A stretch of 64,000 nucleotides of DNA, from contig CAJZBQ010000017.1 in NCBI GenBank assembly GCA_914767885.1, positions 434,001 through 498,000 of the forward strand, in the 5' to 3' direction. Positions 10,102 through 21,848 of this stretch are shown here, piece after piece (the first letter of the stretch is position 1; every line of letters starts with the position of its first letter). The position numbers and the translations under genes are program-made. The notes under the pieces are model-generated. The model saw only the letters and a list, made by a program, of their open reading frames with translations, did no database searches and was not told the origin of the DNA. Source of the DNA: Blepharisma stoltei (Eukaryota > Ciliophora > Heterotrichea > Heterotrichida > Blepharismidae).

Positions 10102-10527
10102 ATGAAAAAAGTAGTTCCATTTAATCTAAATTTAGAATCAAGAATCTACCCTCAATTCAAATCTCAAAGCAACCAAATTAAATCATATCGTAGAACCTCA
10201 TCTACTATAATAGGCAACACAAATAAATCCTTACACAAAGTATCTCAATCCACCAATATCCCTACCCCTTTAATAGAAGAAGATCCACGAGAAGAAATTG
10301 AAATAATAAAAGAAGAATTACAAGAGCGATTTGAACAACAAAAGAAACGTGAAGAAATGATGAAAGATTTGTATCCATCTGACAATGACTCTGTGCTAGT
10401 TACTGAAGAAATTTATATTGAATGTCCTGAACAGAAAAGTGAGGTAATCATAGAGCAAATAAAGGAGGATGATACTAGGTCTATTTTTATCTGCTGTAGG
10501 CAAATTATTAAGTGTTTATTTATGTAG
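10102..10527 (+). CDS. Small charged protein of unknown function
   Basis: The ATG at 10102 starts a 141-residue frame ending TAG (10525-10527). The N-terminal half is basic and Ser/Asn-rich (KVVPFNLNLESRIYPQFK). The middle is a strongly charged predicted helix (EEIEIIKEELQERFEQQKKR) compatible with a coiled coil, and the end is Ile/Cys-rich. No family is recognised. Convergent with the ABC transporter gene, which ends 129 bp away. Confidence 0.5.
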   Translation: MKKVVPFNLNLESRIYPQFKSQSNQIKSYRRTSSTIIGNTNKSLHKVSQSTNIPTPLIEEDPREEIEIIKEELQERFEQQKKREEMMKDLYPSDNDSVLVTEEIYIECPEQKSEVIIEQIKEDDTRSIFICCRQIIKCLFM

Positions 10528-10655
10528 CATAAAGGATTATTAAAATTTTTCTCAATTTTTAAATTTAAATTCATAATTCTTAAAATCTAGATAAATTGCT
10601 AATCATTGAAAGTTCACTAATTTAGCAAGTTCTATTATATAAAATTTTATATTAA

Positions 10656-13600
10656 TTAAGAAATTCGTAATTTTTCCATCAAATATTTGGACTCTTGTGG
10701 GCCTGTGTGCAAAATTAAGTTTCTAAACAGCGAATTTTCAACTGAGGCAAGCTCCTTAGGACTGCCTCTTTCTTTGCAAGTCCCTTCCTCCATCATGATA
10801 ATCATATCAACATCAATTATTGTCCTCAGCCTATGAGCGACAATAAGCATAGTGCTTTCAGCAAACATGGTCTTTATTTTTTCATGGACGATTCTATCAG
10901 TTTTAGGGTCAACATTAGCAGTAGCTTCATCCATCATCACAATTTTACTATGTCTAATCAAAGCTCGAGCAAGGCAAACTAATTGTTTTTCTCCAGCAGA
11001 TAAGCCGCACTCACTACCTGAGAGTACTGTGTTCAGCTTATCAGGCATTGCGTTAACTGCTTCATAAATATCTGACTGCTTGCAAATATTTAAAATCTCT
11101 TCATCAGTGTGCTCATGGAATGGATCTATATTGTCTCTGAAACTGGCCATAAATATTATAGGGGATTGAGGGATAACAGACATTTGTTTTCTTAACTGAT
11201 GGAGGCCGACATTTCTGTAGTCTTGGTCATCTATTAGAATAGTCCCCAGAGTATATAAATGGTTGGAGGCAAACAATCTGTCGTCTCAGTGATGGGTCCT
11301 TATATATAATGGAATGCTTTTAAGATCTAGTTATAGCCCAGCGATGTTCAGTAGCTTCGAGGTGAGATACATGAGACTCTTTTCCTTTGAATTGAGTCCT
11401 GAATCTTAGAGTAGTAAATTGCATCTCTTTTCCCTGTAGCGCCCAGCCTAATGAGGGTACGTGATAGAGCAGGGTGAATTTTGCCCCGAATAGCGAAAAC
11501 TGTTGAATTTTTCTTTGGGAGAAGGGAAAAAGAGGAAGCAAATAGACAACTAGCTGGTAGTAGTGAGAAGTCTCTCTAGTTGAAAAGGGTTCTCGTATAG
11601 AGAACGATCTAGCTTATGAGCATTCCAGAGTTGGTGTCAAAATATGCCGGCTTGATATTGAAAAAGGAGATGTTTATAAAAGTCCTTGGACCATTGAGCT
11701 TTATGTCCTTGAGCATTTCTTTACTGAGAAACCTGAAGTTTCTGCTTGGGCTTCAAGAGTAGGATTCTGCCACCTCGCAGCACATTACTGCGGAACAGAG
11801 CGAGCAGTGAAGTAGGGACTTTAAATACATATCATTAATTTAATCTAATAATAGTTCCAGAAGCAGGATTGACAAGTCTGAATAGAACGTTCATTATTGA
11901 GGATTTTCCTGAGCCAGTTCTTCCTACGATTCCTACCTTTTGTCCAGCCTCTATTGTAATATTAAGATCACGAAGTGCATAAGGATAGCCTTCCCTATAC
12001 CTCATACACAAATCCTGGAATTCAATTTTTCCATTTGTAATCTTAAATGGCTTTTCAGTATCAAACTCACCTTCAGGCTTCATATCAGCATACTCCATCA
12101 GTCTCTGTGGTGAAATCATTAAAATTTCTACTTCAATCATTGAATCACCCCATGAAGTGGTAGGCTGCATAGCTAGAACTAAGAAGCAAATGCATAACCC
12201 TGCAAGATCTTCACTTATGAAATCTTTCCATGGAACAAGAATAAAGGCAGTCATCGCAGCTAGCAAAACAACAAAAAGCTCCATATAAAGTTGATAGAAC
12301 CTGAAAGGAATGTCCCTGCTGAATTTATATTCGTTATTAATACTTATAGAGGAGTTCGCTGTCTAGCCGATATACATTTCCGAACGCCATCCTCCCTTCC
12401 TCAAGGTCACTGGACGCCTTGTGGGATTCCAAATACAGAATCTAAGAGGATGGGTTGACTCGCCACACTATTTTAATGCATATATCTCTGCTGAATTCAC
12501 AGCGGAAATTCCACTCGAGGTTTTTCTTCATGTCTTTTAAGAATTTATTTTGCATTTGATGAGTTCTTATAGTAGCAATTCCATGCAAAGTAGCATTGGC
12601 AAGGCTTAAAATAGGGCTTTTTGACGCTAACGCATAAGCTCCAAGATCTTTGACTATTGGCAGTATTAGCTTACACCTTTGCGATTTTTAGATAAATCAT
12701 AACAATCAATAGATTTACAATGAAAATTTTAAAAAAAAATTTTAATGAGTTAGAAAACCAGATCGCAACCAACAAGTAAATAAACACTAAACCTGCAGCA
12801 GGTGGCACAAGAATAGCAATAGAAATGAGAGTACCCCAAATATCGAAGGCTTGATTGACGAAATAATAAAACATTGTATGCAGCATTTCATCAATCATAA
12901 ATGTATCTTTTGAAAACCTATTGATCATTCTTCCAGTCTGATTTTTATCAAAGAAAACTGTTTCAGTTTTAACGATGCTTTCCAAAGCTTTATTATGCAG
13001 ATTTTTCCCTGCTATAGTCATCGCATAATTCAATGCCCAGCATCTCAAAAACGAGCACAAAAAGCAAACTCCTATGATCACAGCATAAAACCATACATAA
13101 TAAGTATCCTCCTGCTCAGACTCTGACTGACTTGACCATATAGTAAGCCAATATAATACGAGTATACTAGAAACTTGTGTAACAACTAATAGCAGCATCA
13201 TTGCTACAATAAGAATATTATATTTATACCCATACATAAAAAACTGATGGTAAGTTTTCAATGTGATTGGAGGGAGGTCTTTTTCTTCTTCACTCAGTCC
13301 TGGTACTGCTTCTCCTTTGTCTGCTCCTTTTATATACACACTATAATCAATTTCTTTAGCATCTTCACTTTTGACTTTTTTCAGTTCTCCGATGAAGTCT
13401 CCTATGTCATCTCGCTCTTGGAATTCTTGATAAGTCCCGAAAAACAGCTGTTTTCCATGATTGAGGATTAAAAGTTTGTCAGCTTCTGATATAAGGTGAA
13501 TTTGATGAGTGACTAATATGACTGTTTTATTTTTCAAGTAATCTTTGATGCAGTTTTTGAAAATATATGAACTGACTTCGGAATCGACTGCACTTAAAGG

Positions 13601-15561
13601 ATCATCAAGAAGGACGATATCTCTGCTAGAGTATAGTACTCGTGCCAGACTTATTCTAGCCTTTTGGCCTCCACTTAAAGTGATTCCATGGTCACCAATA
13701 CTTGTTTCATCTTTATTTAAAAACTGGTCAAAATCTTTATCAAGCCTGCACAGCGTGACAATTTCTCTGTAGAGTTCTTCTTTATATTCGTTATCCATTA
13801 TGATGTTTTCTCTTATAGTCCCTGACAGAATCCATGGCTCTTGTCCTGCATAAGAAATTTTTCCGTTAAGGTCCACCTTTCCGCTAACCAAAAATATCTC
13901 GTCGAGCAGCCCAAGCAATAGGCTGGTTTTGCCACTTCCTACTTGTCCTACAACAATCAATAGTTCTCCTTTTTTCAGCTTGAAATCTATCCCGCTGAGT
14001 ACTTCTTTATCTTCTACATCTTTTTCTATCAGCTCGTCTTCTTCTGTTAGTGCTTCTTTTTTTGATTTATAAGAAAAGCTAGCTTTTTCTACTGACACAG
14101 GATCTTCAGAGTCAGGATTTTGCTGGTTTTTCTCGTCAATTTTTTTCTCATCGGTCATTAGGATTTGTGTGAGCCTTTCGAATGATAATATAATTGTAGC
14201 TGCATTGTAGGCAGCAATGACACCTGTTTTGATTAACAGTGCATAAATAATGAACATGACGGCGACCACACAGAAGACTGAACTTACCTCAAGTTCATTA
14301 CCTGAGTGGACATATAGCGCAAAGGTGACTAACAAGACAATTCCGATCCCTGAAACTCCAAATGAGTTGTTGACTGCTGTTACGTCATACTCTTTATGAA
14401 GCTCAGAAATTTCCTTTTTTCTTTCCCCATAAACTAGCCTTAAAAATGGTTCTTCCCATCCATAAAGCTTTACAACCCTGATTCCTTCTATTAGGTTTGT
14501 AATCATCATAATCCTTTTATCGCCATGTGCTGATGATTTCATTCTGTAGTAGCTGGATAAGCTAGACAATACGACTGCGATCGGGAACTGGAGAATTAAA
14601 ATAGCTAAACCTATGATGCCAGGCCATCCCATAAGAATCCCAATAATCACAAAGGCACCTGCAAAAAGGAACGGGCACCCCATCACTATCGAAATCGTTG
14701 TAATTCCACTAAAGTACTCTAAATCTGATGCAATTGTATTAGGCATTTTCCCTTTGAAGTCTTTTTGAGTAATCTCCTCATAAGAAGTATTGAGAACTTT
14801 TTTATAAATTATATATGGCACTATAGATTTTACCTTGATTGTAAGCATTCTCAAATAAAAAGCCCCAAGTGCGAACAGTGAAACACCCAAAATGGCTGCC
14901 ACAGCTAAGCATGCAGCAAGTCATAATCCTTCAGTGATCTCACTCCCCTGCAGTAAGTCAACAAAATTTTTGGCTTTCCCAGAGATTGGGGTAATCCTTT
15001 TAATTTTCTATTAAATATTTTTTTTTAAGATTAAATAAAATCATATTATCAAAATTTTGAAATAAAATTAATTTTATTTATAAAACTTATGTTTAGTTTA
15101 AATTATTTAATAAATTTTTATTAATCTATTATTTATAAAAATTTTTACTCGTTCATAGATGTTTTTTACCCTAAAATATAAGATTATTCCAATGGTTGCT
15201 ATTACGCTGAGGAGTTAGCGTCATCATCAGTGAAAAAGTTGATCAAGAAGATCATGATAACAGCCTGGACCAATCCTAAAGCTTGCCCAACATTTAAGAT
15301 GAAGGTATGTTTGGTGAACTCCCACCATACTGTCCTTATTAAGGCTCTTAAAAGGCTTGGTTTTTCTTTTTTTGACTCTTTTTCCCATTCTTTTTCTAGT
15401 GCTAAAAGAGACTCTTCAAACTTAATCCGATCAGGAATTTTTAAGATGTTGTTTTGGCTCGGTTTGTTTTTGTTTCAGAAGCCAATAATGCTGTAGGCCC
15501 AGAACATCCATAAATCGCTGATGAAGTTCCCTTGATCGTAGCCAAACTTTGGTTCTGCCAT
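10656..15561 (-). CDS. ABCC-family (MRP-type) ABC transporter, full length
   Basis: ATP-driven multi-pass exporter of the MRP/CFTR class, about 1260 residues after removing four inserts. Order: N-terminal cytosolic segment (MAEPKFGYDQGNFISDLW, with a TGA-encoded Trp before NKNKPSQNN, then SLLRALIRTVWWEF); TMD1; NBD1 with Walker A GQVGSGKTSLL, signature LSGGQKARISLARVLYS and Walker B IVLLDDPLSAVD; TMD2 (GRMINRFSKDTFMIDE loop); NBD2 with Walker A GRTGSGKSS, a variant signature LSAGEKQLVCLARAL, Walker B IVMMDEATANVD and H-loop VAHRL. There is no extra N-terminal TMD0. Both NBDs look catalytically competent. Inserts: 14943-15214 (F1-like), about 12665-12742, 12326-12497 region and 11244-11855 region. 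All four are removed in frame at short direct repeats, the last giving ..ASGTI-LIDDQDY... Start ATG at 15559-15561 matches the family N-terminus. The substrate cannot be inferred. Confidence 0.93.
11244..11849. other. GC-rich 612-bp IES in NBD2 of the ABC transporter
   Basis: Flanked by AATAGT (11238-11243 and 11850-11855, containing TA). Excision joins NBD2 in frame. The insert is clearly GC-richer than the other IESs and holds a coding-like open stretch on the + strand (about 11575-11815, ending TAG; it includes ICRLDIEKGDVYKSPWTIEL) and a hairpin GTTCTCGTATAGAGAAC. No known domain is recognised. Confidence 0.85.
12326..12487. other. GC-rich 172-bp IES with a 10-bp direct repeat (ABC transporter)
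   Basis: CTGCTGAATT occurs at 12316-12325 and 12488-12497; no TA in the repeat. Removing 172 bp joins ..EWNFRCEFSRD to IPFRFYQLYMELF in frame. The internal sequence near 12390-12475 is similar to the right end of the insert at 59190-59734. Confidence 0.88.
12665..12742. other. Short IES (76-79 bp) in TMD2 of the ABC transporter
   Basis: TMD2 reads ..VAIWFSNSL and then degenerates into an AT-rich, Phe/Ile-rich run with a TAA. The downstream frame resumes at ..PIVKDLGAYALASKSPIL, one register off. Removing the segment between TA at 12664 (or 12667) and TA at 12743 restores the frame and the expected spacing before the conserved SP motif. The exact left edge is ambiguous. Confidence 0.65.
14943..15214. 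mobile_element. Diverged F1 MITE-like IES in the ABC transporter N-terminal region
   Basis: Left CTCCCCTGCAGTAAGTCAAC after TCA (14940-14942); right ..GCTGAGGAG before TTA (15215-15217). Internal F1 landmarks remain. Excision gives ..FFTDDDA-[K/E]-ITEGLWLAACL in frame. The two flanking triplets differ (TCA and TTA). Confidence 0.82.
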
Positions 15562-16061
15562 TGTAAATAGTTATAAACGGATAGTTAATTACACTTAAAC
15601 TTATGATAGGAATAAAAATATATACCAAGGATAGTGAGGAAAATTTGAAAATACATAAGGATTGGTGAAGAAACTTTGTTTAGGGTATTAATTTAATGTT
15701 CCCAATAAAAAATAGTGAACAGATCATATTTTAAGAACATAATTAAAATTTTTAAGACTAATTTAACTTTCAATTACTTGGAAGTTACTCAAGCTGCTTT
15801 TAACATAGTTTCATTGTGGCAGCATAATAGAAGGATAATCTTTTAATTTTTGAATCTTAGCTCGTTTGTGGCGTGATATAATGACTTTTTTTCGTTATTT
15901 TATTACTCTCTCGTTCAATAAAATAATGAGATTCTGTAACAAACTTTTCTTACTCCTTTCTATAAAGTTTTTGTTTGCTCTTTATAAGTCTTTTTATAAG
16001 CTTCGAATTGAAGAGAAAGCTAAAAAATCCTTATTAATTTGAGTGGCCTGCTAAATATCAA

Positions 16062-16268
16062 CTCCCTCCTTTTAAATGCGAGCAATTTTTTTTTACGCAC
16101 TCTTAAACTAATTCAAATTATAAAATTTATGTTTTAGAAAGTGAGCTATCTAAATTTAATGAATAGCTATTAATTTTATAAATTAAAAAAAAAATTCTCT
16201 ATTTTTCTGACTTAATTTTCTAAAGATAGGTTTTTTCGAATGATTTTGCTTATTTTTCAAGGTGGGTG
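16062..16268. mobile_element. Decayed F1-like element
   Basis: Starts CTCCCTCCTTTTAAATGCGAGC after TCA. It has the internal 'attataaaatttatgttttagaaagtgagctatctaaatt' landmark, and ends in a GATTTTGCTTATTTTTCAAGG region that resembles a mutated right end. Boundaries are approximate. Confidence 0.4.
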
Positions 16269-17777
16269 AAAGTCTCTTAATTTAGCTTATAAAATTATGG
16301 CCATAAGACTTTTCAGTCTACTTAAGTTCAATCTGATATAAAAACCAGCATCTGATAAAATGATCTAAGTCTGATCTAAATCTAATTTTCTGATTTAAAA
16401 TTAAAATAAATCTGTCATATCTAAAAATAAAATTTCTGATCCCTAAGAATGACGTACTTTCTTCATAATCTTATTTCACTTGAGTTCTTGATCAATCAGA
16501 AATTCTCTTCTAATTATTATGTATCAGAAATAAGTATTGCATTCCAAATCACCATCGATTAACTTTTCTAAATTTCTCTTGCTTTTGCTCCTAACCTCTT
16601 CAATCTCAAAAACACTAGTTGATCATATTTGAATAACCAGCTAAATGGAAATTATTTTAAAGTTAATGGATGCAAGTAAAGGATTTTTACTTTATCTTGC
16701 TTATTTTAATGGTGAAAGCTAGGCAAATTATAGCAATTAATATTAAGCCAAAAAATCATCACTAATTATTTATTAGGCCTAGACTAATACAACTCTTATA
16801 AGCTTTTTATTAACCAATCTAAGCCCAAAAAATCACTAAATGAGATTTAGTAGGATATTTGATTTTTCTGTCATGCTCAAATAATGACTAATAGTTCTCT
16901 ACTACTATTATGCTATTTTTATTTAAATATTTAAAAAATAACTTATTTTAGTTTTATTATGCTTTTCATTGTTATTTCAAGAAATTGCATGTAAAGTATT
17001 TATTTTATATTTAAAGCCTCAGCATTCACTTTAAATTGGAATTTCATTTTGGAAGAATATGCTCATAAAACATAAAGACAAATCTAATTCGGTAGGCACA
17101 GTTAATTAAAAAAATAAAGGCAGGTTGTTAAGCCATCTGAATTTATAAGAATAAAAACCTTTATTATCTATCAATATACATAAAATTCTGCACAGCATAT
17201 TACGATAGAAATCGGTAAAGAGATTATTTAAGATAAACGACTATTGTAACATACCGCTTTTATAAATTTTTGACACCAATGATTTTGAGGAATGATCCAA
17301 ACCTTCTATGCTATTATATATGCTTTATTCATTTCTCTTTTATTATAGTTTTATCAAAATATTAAATAGAATAGATATATATAGCATATTTTGCTTCGCT
17401 CTACCTTATATTAACTTATTTATGTTTTTTAGCAATTTTCTCATTTTCCATATAGAAAAAATGATAAATCTCTTAATCTTCCATACTACCCCTATTTTAT
17501 TAGAGATATACAATATATTTTTAGAAGGAAGCTGTCTTAAAAGCATATTTAAGCCGACTTGGTAGTATAGACAAGATGATGCTTAGCACGAAAATTATGA
17601 TTCATTCATATCTTGATTTTTTATAGCATTTAGTAAACACTTATAAATACAAACCACTTTTTCAATCAGAAAAGATATATCGGCGAGAGATTGATTTGAT
17701 AAAAGGGGAAAAAAGGCACTCTCCTTTCTCTTCCAGCAATCAAGCTAAATAACTTGACTATTAAAAGCCACAAATCT

Positions 17778-17942
17778 GGTCAAGCACAAATCCTAACCTC
17801 CCGATCCTACCCTGCCCCCACATCTACATTACTATCTATATTGTATATTAAATTATTCTTCACAGAAAAAGCAAAGACTCAGTTGACTCAGTCAACTATC
17901 CCAAAAATTATACTGGGGAGGTTGAGATCTGTGTGCTTAACC
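17778..17942. repeat. Short inverted-repeat element
   Basis: GGTCAAGCACAAATC-CTAACCTCCC (17778-17802) and the reverse complement of 17915-17942 (GGTTAAGCACACAGATC then CAACCTCCC) form imperfect arms of about 25 bp around a centre with the near-palindrome AGTTGACTCAGTCAACT (17881-17897). It is GC-richer than its surroundings. Possibly a small fold-back IES; no frame test is available. Confidence 0.5.
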
Positions 17943-17973
17943 ACATATTTATAATTTGATAAATCTAATTATC

Positions 17974-18885
17974 TTAATATGTGTATGGATTTCCATCAGC
18001 AAATCCATCAACATCCACAATATAATATTGCCCAACCATCCCTTTGAATTGCTCATCTATAAACGTCTTTATTCCAGTCTTCCAATTCCAAAATGCCGTT
18101 AGCCACCCTTTCATCTCAATAATAGTTTCCATTCTAAACAACCTAAATACTTTTAATTCTTCATCAAATTCTCCATACACTGGCTTGCCTTTCTTATCAA
18201 GCACTACAAGTTTGCAGGAACTGACTATCCCAGCATCAATTGCTTTGATTCTTAAAGGATACCATTGGAATAAAGTTGCTAACTCTTCTAGCTTGTCTTG
18301 GTATTGTGAAGGATCTGAGGCATTTAATGCTTTTAGATCTAAGTCATTAAACTTTGAAAAATCTTTTGGAGGAGATTTGGGGTTTCTTGTTCTGAAAAAG
18401 ACACCAACTGGGGCTTTTGAGACAGGGTCAATTAAAGGCTGCTGATAATAGCTTTTTTCAGACAAATTTAAATTTCTGTATGGGGTTACACCTCCAGAAA
18501 AGTAGCTGACACCTATAATTTTTACTGCTGCATCATCAGAATTTCCTATTTTTTGGAATGTGTAGCCTAGTTTCTTATATTTTTCACATATTTCTTTAAG
18601 TTTAATAAAAAAATTGTGCTCTGTCATATCTTCAAGTTCTGCATATTTTCCTTCCACTAATAGAGTCATAAAAGAGTCATGCGCCAATTTAATCCCTTCA
18701 ACATCGCTTGGCCTGTAAAGGTAATCCTTAACTTTAACATCTTCGAGATTTGGGATATTTTTATGATACTTTATAGGGAAATCAGAAAAATCATCAATTG
18801 CGTAATTCACATCAAAAACTTTGGATTTTGCTGTTGATGATAATCTGCTTACTTTCCGAACAATTAAGTTTTTTTTATTGCTCAT
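17974..18885 (-). CDS. Unknown 303-residue protein (possible Tim44/MRPL45-like fold)
   Basis: One uninterrupted frame from ATG (18883-18885) to TAA, without TGA codons or inserts. The basic N-terminus (SNKKNLIVRKVSRLSSTAKS) could be a mitochondrial targeting sequence. The middle part (HDSFMTLLVEGKYAELEDMTE) and the C-terminal aromatic-rich half (KVFRLFRMETIIEMKGWLTA, ending FADGNPYTY) weakly recall the Tim44/MRPL45 domain, whose members act in mitochondrial import or the ribosome. I am not confident of this. A profile search is needed for a family assignment. Confidence 0.75.
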   Translation of the reverse strand: MSNKKNLIVRKVSRLSSTAKSKVFDVNYAIDDFSDFPIKYHKNIPNLEDVKVKDYLYRPSDVEGIKLAHDSFMTLLVEGKYAELEDMTEHNFFIKLKEICEKYKKLGYTFQKIGNSDDAAVKIIGVSYFSGGVTPYRNLNLSEKSYYQQPLIDPVSKAPVGVFFRTRNPKSPPKDFSKFNDLDLKALNASDPSQYQDKLEELATLFQWYPLRIKAIDAGIVSSCKLVVLDKKGKPVYGEFDEELKVFRLFRMETIIEMKGWLTAFWNWKTGIKTFIDEQFKGMVGQYYIVDVDGFADGNPYTY

Positions 18886-19404
18886 AAAGAGTGGCTAATT
18901 TTTTATTTCATAATAGAGTTTTTTTTTTAAGTTTGTTGAATAATGTAATTTAATGTATAAAATTTATGTTTTAGAACACATACTATAATATTTAACAGAA
19001 ATTGCTTAAGCTTTAAGTAAATAATTAATAATTATATATAAAGACTATATATAAAAAATAATTGAAATAAAATAATTTATTTCTACCAAATATAGGATTT
19101 TCTGTTCTTGCTTGCTCGTGAAGGAGAGTTAATATTTTTATCATTAAAAGATTATGACATAATATTTATCTGACAATTTATATATTTTGAAATTATACTG
19201 TATTAGATTATATAGCATAATGACGTCTCATAGAGCTGCTCATAGCATATAACTAATGAATAAGCTTATAACCTATCTCTCCAATTTCAAAAATTTCCAA
19301 ATCAGCCCCCATAGTCTCCTAAATTTTCTTTTTTAATGCTCTTCACCCACATAAACCGTTTTATCTGCCAAATTTTCCTATGTTTTTTATTATATTCCAT
19401 TTAA
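18886..19404. other. Intergenic, with a decayed F1-like element
   Basis: An F1-like interior (ttaatgtataaaatttatgttttagaacacat) and right end (TGCTTGCTCGTGAAGGAGAG followed by TTA at 19129-19131) indicate an old copy spanning roughly 18895-19128. Nothing else is recognisable before the kinase start. Confidence 0.45.
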
Positions 19405-20805
19405 ATGCAAAGAGACTCAGACATCAGTAAACTCAGGACAGTGTTCACCCTCAGCCAAGGAGGTTCCCGACCAGGTCATCGTCGTGGATTGAAATCTCAA
19501 GGCTGCATCCAATCTGATCCACACAAAGAAAAAGAAACGACTCATGAAGTCCCATCCCCTACAATCAACAAGCATTATTTTAATTTTCTTTATCCGATTG
19601 GAAAAGGAGGCTTCGGCCGTGTATGAAAAGTTGAATTAAAAAAAGTCAAACGGCTTTTTGCGATGAAAGCTATGAGCAAGCTCAGAATCGTTTCCAAAAG
19701 GAGTGTGCATTCAGTTATGAATGAAAGAAAAATTCTCTCAGTTCTGAGACACCCTCTTATTGTAAATATGCAGTTTGCCTTCCAGGACAGAGAAAACTTG
19801 TATTTAGTGATGGATTTGATGCCCGGCGGAGACCTGAGGTATCATCTTGGGAAAGTTAGAAGATTTAGCGAGGAACAGACCAGGTTTTTTGTTGCTTGTA
19901 TAGTCGCAGGGCTAGATTATATACATGCTAATGGCATTATACATAGAGATATTAAGCCGGAAAATTTGGTGCTGGATAGCAAAGGATATGTGAGGATAAC
20001 AGACTTTGGGATCGCAAGGGTGTTTAACCCAGAAAACTCTCAAGATACTTCAGGAACACCTGGATATATGGCCCCTGAAGTCATGTGTAGAATGAACCAC
20101 AGCTATGTTGCGGATTATTTTGCCTTACTCCCCTCTTTGCGAGAAAAATATTTCGCTCGCTGACAAAGGATTTGATTTTTTTTTTCAAATTTTATATTAA
20201 ATTTGTAAATGGCCCAATATTTAATTGAATTATCTAGAGTTCCCTTATTTTTATGATTGATCTCACGCAAGGCGGCTTTCTCAAATAGGGATTTTTCCAA
20301 TGATGTTTCTTGCTCAGAGGAATTAGGTGTTATAGTATATGAGTTCATGATGGGAAGAAGGCCTTACAATGGAAAAAACAGAAAAGAAATCAGAGACCAA
20401 ATCCTAGCAAGACAAGTACAAATCAAAAGACAAGAAGTCCCTGAAGGCTGGTCTCTCGAAGCTGCTGATTTTGCTAATAAGCTCCTTATGAGGAAAGCTG
20501 ATAACAGGCTAGGAGCAAAAGGTGCAAAAGAAGTTAAATCCCACCCTTGGCTTCAAGAGTTCCCTTGGAAACAGCTTAAAGAAAAAACTCTAGAAGCTCC
20601 TTTTAGGCTAACAACTGAAGACAACTTTGACCCCAGAGTAGGCGGTGAATGAAAAGACGAAATTGACCCTATGATTGAACAAGATTCGATTCAAACTTTG
20701 TTTTCAGGCTATTTCTTTGATTTCAGAATGGCAGCGTCTAAAGTAGCTGATAGCACACAGGAATATCGAAAATTTTCCTTGTCGTCAACGCTTAGTTGTA
20801 TTTAA
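19405..20805 (+). CDS. AGC-type Ser/Thr protein kinase, STK32 (YANK)-like
   Basis: A protein of about 400 residues once a 198-bp F1 insert is removed. An N-terminal extension of about 55 residues precedes the kinase domain. Glycine loop GKGGFGRV followed by a TGA-encoded Trp; VAIK-type lysine in LFAMKAM; catalytic loop HRDIKPEN; DFG in ITDFGIA; activation segment GTPGYMAPEV. The block QFAFQDRENLYLVMDLMPGG then DLRYHLGK and the MGRRPYNGKN segment resemble the STK32/YANK branch of AGC kinases. The AGC tail is present (NFDPRVGGE, TGA-encoded Trp, KDEIDP). All catalytic residues look intact. Start ATG at 19405; stop TAA 20803-20805. The insert lies just after HSYVADYFAL; excision at TTA joins to GVIVYEFMMG. 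Substrates are unknown. The next gene starts 23 bp downstream on the same strand. Confidence 0.92.
20128..20322. mobile_element. Short F1 MITE-like IES (195 bp) in the kinase gene
   Basis: Starts CTCCCCTCTTTGCGAG and ends TTGCTCAGAGGAA, with TTA on both sides (20125-20127, 20323-20325). The hairpin at the left end is kept (GCGAGAAAAATATTTCGCTCGC); the middle is deleted relative to full copies of about 380 bp. Excision is in frame inside the kinase domain. Confidence 0.9.
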
Positions 20806-20828
20806 GCAATAAAATTTTAAAATTAAAA

Positions 20829-21671
20829 ATGTCGGAGCATTGTATCCAACTTTCTCACAGATTTAGGCGACCATGGTATATGGTTGCCAGAGCATACCTT
20901 GCGAAGTATCCACACAGAAAATTGTCACATATAGAGTATATTGATACTTTGGAAAGGTATGTAGATGAGGAAGGGAGGTTAATAACTACGAGAGTCCTGG
21001 TGAGTTCTTTCATGAAGTTTTCATCAATTATTGGGCTTGAAAGATCAGCAGTAGATTTGGAAAGGCAGGAATTGAATTTAGCCACAGATAATATCACACA
21101 TAGGCAGCTTTCAAAGGTAAATGAGGTCTGCAAATATACAGTGGGAGAAGATAATACTACTCATTATGCCGTACAGTGGACACTCGTGCCGGACTGACGA
21201 GTCGAGTTTCTAGCTAAAAAGGTAATAAGAGAAGCAAAGTACAATTTTAATAAGGGAGTAAGGATCTTAGAAGACATCATGCGCACGAAATTTAATATTC
21301 CATTATTTGATTCGCCACAGAGTTTTGTTGAAATATGGAACGAAGTGAACATGAGGAAAAAATTCAAACTTCTTAAAAAATCAGTATCTGAAGTAGATTA
21401 TTTTAAAAATATTGATGGTAAGACTTTTGCTGAAGTTATCAAAGTGCTAGCGCATCATAAGGAAGAGGTGGATACGGCTTTTAAATACATGAAGGCATTT
21501 TCAGAAAGCCAGGAGGTGGATAAAATCATTGATTTCATGAGTTTAAAAGAGAAAAAAGATCTTGAAGAGCTCTTAAATGTGATAAAGGAAAGACATGAAA
21601 AAGCCATAGGGCCAGAGCCTTTTGAAGAGCTCTATATTAAGTTTGGCTTATTAGAACTTAATAAGATCTAA
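20829..21671 (+). CDS. PRELI/MSF1-domain protein, copy 1
   Basis: A 280-residue protein with an N-terminal PRELI/MSF1 domain (RPWYMVARAYLAKYPHRKL, TLERYVDEEGRLITTRVL), the family of mitochondrial intermembrane-space phospholipid carriers (Ups1/PRELID). A TGA-encoded Trp at 21195-21197 falls between LVPD and RVEFLAKK. The C-terminal third (KKFKLLKKSVSEVDYFKNID onward) is a helical extension not typical of PRELID proteins. No insert or intron is seen. Start ATG 20829, 23 bp after the kinase stop; stop TAA 21669-21671. It is followed 177 bp later by a paralog, clearly a tandem duplication. Transfer of phosphatidic acid or phosphatidylserine is inferred from the family only. Confidence 0.85.
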
Positions 21672-21848
21672 TTTCAACTCATCTTTGAGGGAGCTTATTG
21701 ATGAGCATTTATTCAAATATATTGCAAAGCTTAATAAAATATATAATATAGTCGATAGCCTTCTAATGTAAGCATACTTGTATAGGTATTATTATTTTCC
21801 ATTTATCACAATTCATTGATGTTTTTATCTTCATAATTTTTATAAAAT

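Larger units (their letters stand above)
15562..17973. other. Gene-poor AT-rich region
   Basis: 2.4 kb without a supportable gene. It contains a decayed F1 copy near 16062-16268 and a GC-richer inverted repeat near 17778-17942. An open frame at 17308-17565 is hydrophobic AT-rich sequence without coding features. Confidence 0.5.

Noticed and set aside
11320-11541. Minus-strand ORF in the 612-bp insert
   Set aside because: Lies inside an excised segment, has no recognisable motif, and the better coding-like frame is on the other strand.
17308-17565. Open frame encoding an 85-residue hydrophobic peptide
   Set aside because: Composition is that expected from AT-rich noncoding DNA; no homologous feature, no context.
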